Below are positions 63,752 to 64,000 of a stretch of DNA of 64,000 bases, piece after piece (within the stretch, counting starts at the first letter, position 1; every line of letters begins with the position of its first letter). Under the pieces are notes generated by a model that was not told the DNA's origin, ran no database searches, and saw nothing but the letters and a program-made list of their open reading frames with translations. Source of the stretch: Rhodospirillaceae bacterium (GTDB lineage: Bacteria; Pseudomonadota; Alphaproteobacteria; GCA-2731375). A program made the translations under genes and the position numbers. Location of the stretch: positions 1-64,000 of the forward strand of contig JABIWH010000005.1 of assembly GCA_018701215.1 (NCBI GenBank), in the 5' to 3' direction.

Positions 63752-64000
63752 ATGCCCATTCTGGCATTTGACACCACGCAGCAGGCTTGTTCCGCCGCCA
63801 TTTCCCATGCCGGCGCGGTGCTGGCCCACCGCCATGAATTGATGCAGCGCGGTCACGCCGAACAGTTGCTGCCCATGATCGAGGCCGTGCGGCAGCAGGC
63901 CGGCATCGATTTCGCGGAATTGAATTTGCTCGCCGTGACCATTGGCCCGGGCACCTTTACCGGCGTTCGCGTCGGCCTGGCGGCGGCCCGCGCCCTGGCC
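63752..64000 (+). CDS. tsaB: tRNA t6A biosynthesis protein TsaB (partial, cut by window edge)
   Basis: The N-terminal 83 residues are present, starting MPILAFDTTQQACSAAI, the ASKHA phosphate-1-like strand. MQRGHAEQLLPMIEAV and TIGPGTFTGVRVGLAAARALA are the TsaB signatures. It binds TsaD in making threonylcarbamoyladenosine at position 37, a pathway shared with tsaE at 11191-11664. Forty-three bases separate it from the nitroreductase gene upstream on the same strand. Confidence 0.93.
   Translation, partial: MPILAFDTTQQACSAAISHAGAVLAHRHELMQRGHAEQLLPMIEAVRQQAGIDFAELNLLAVTIGPGTFTGVRVGLAAARALA

Overview
The window reads as a stretch of chromosome from an alphaproteobacterium, probably Rhodospirillales-like. 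The gene order ftsY-mtaB-dapF and the block ahcY-divL-tsaE-amgK point that way. So do the GC-rich coding sequence, the many ATGA stop/start overlaps and a dispersed palindrome of the kind common in alphaproteobacterial genomes. I see no rRNA, insertion sequence, phage or CRISPR. One tRNA (Thr, anticodon CGT) is present. The last gene (tsaB) runs off the right edge.

Layout. (1) 185-4205, minus strand: an orphan OmpR-type response regulator, then ftsY, mtaB and dapF in overlapping order. (2) 4480-10288: a PAS-type protein, a lone CoxL-type molybdenum hydroxylase large subunit, RidA, an enolase-superfamily enzyme and a GT87-type membrane protein. (3) 10214-15434, minus: amgK, tsaE, a DivL-type histidine-kinase homologue with Tyr in place of the phosphorylated His, and ahcY. 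(4) 15607-28079: a surface-polysaccharide locus. Nearly all of it is one tightly overlapping minus-strand operon (zinc-ribbon methyltransferase, ABC exporter, two GT-B/glycerophosphotransferase-like proteins, sulfotransferase, AsnB amidotransferase, GT4, O-antigen ligase), with two plus-strand methyltransferases. (5) 28161-42038: single genes and short units of small-molecule metabolism (DUF1028, rhodanese, HpcH aldolase, TauD dioxygenase, two TPP enzymes, EamA exporter, EthD and NIPSNAP proteins, epimerase, SDR, SMP-30 lactonase, TIM-barrel isomerase, zinc alcohol dehydrogenase). (6) 42280-46908: a complete five-gene branched-chain amino-acid-type (Liv) ABC importer. (7) 46926-54805: a second glycan-like locus. 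It holds a sulfotransferase, two paralogous methyltransferase-fold proteins, a nitrilase-family hydrolase, and a four-gene translationally coupled cassette (2-hydroxyacid dehydrogenase, TPP enzyme, Gfo/Idh oxidoreductase, CMP-acyl-sugar-type cytidylyltransferase). (8) 54808-64000: housekeeping and stress genes: 2-hydroxyacid dehydrogenase, tRNA-Thr, MFS transporter, enoyl-CoA hydratase, Ada, Nfu, a Bax-like glucosaminidase, a polysaccharide deacetylase, a RutE-like nitroreductase and tsaB.

How the parts fit. Regions 4 and 7 look like the making, decoration (amidation, sulfation, methylation) and export of a cell-surface glycan. The cassette at 49768-53968 probably makes a CMP-activated acidic sugar or related precursor whose identity cannot be read from the sequence. 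Region 5 plus the Liv importer look like uptake and catabolism of a carboxylated or sugar-acid-like substrate. The strongest leads are the DivL-type kinase, the CMP-precursor cassette, two in-frame 12-nt tandem repeats in separate genes of the glycan operon, and a pair of long hairpins whose loop is conserved while their outer stems differ.
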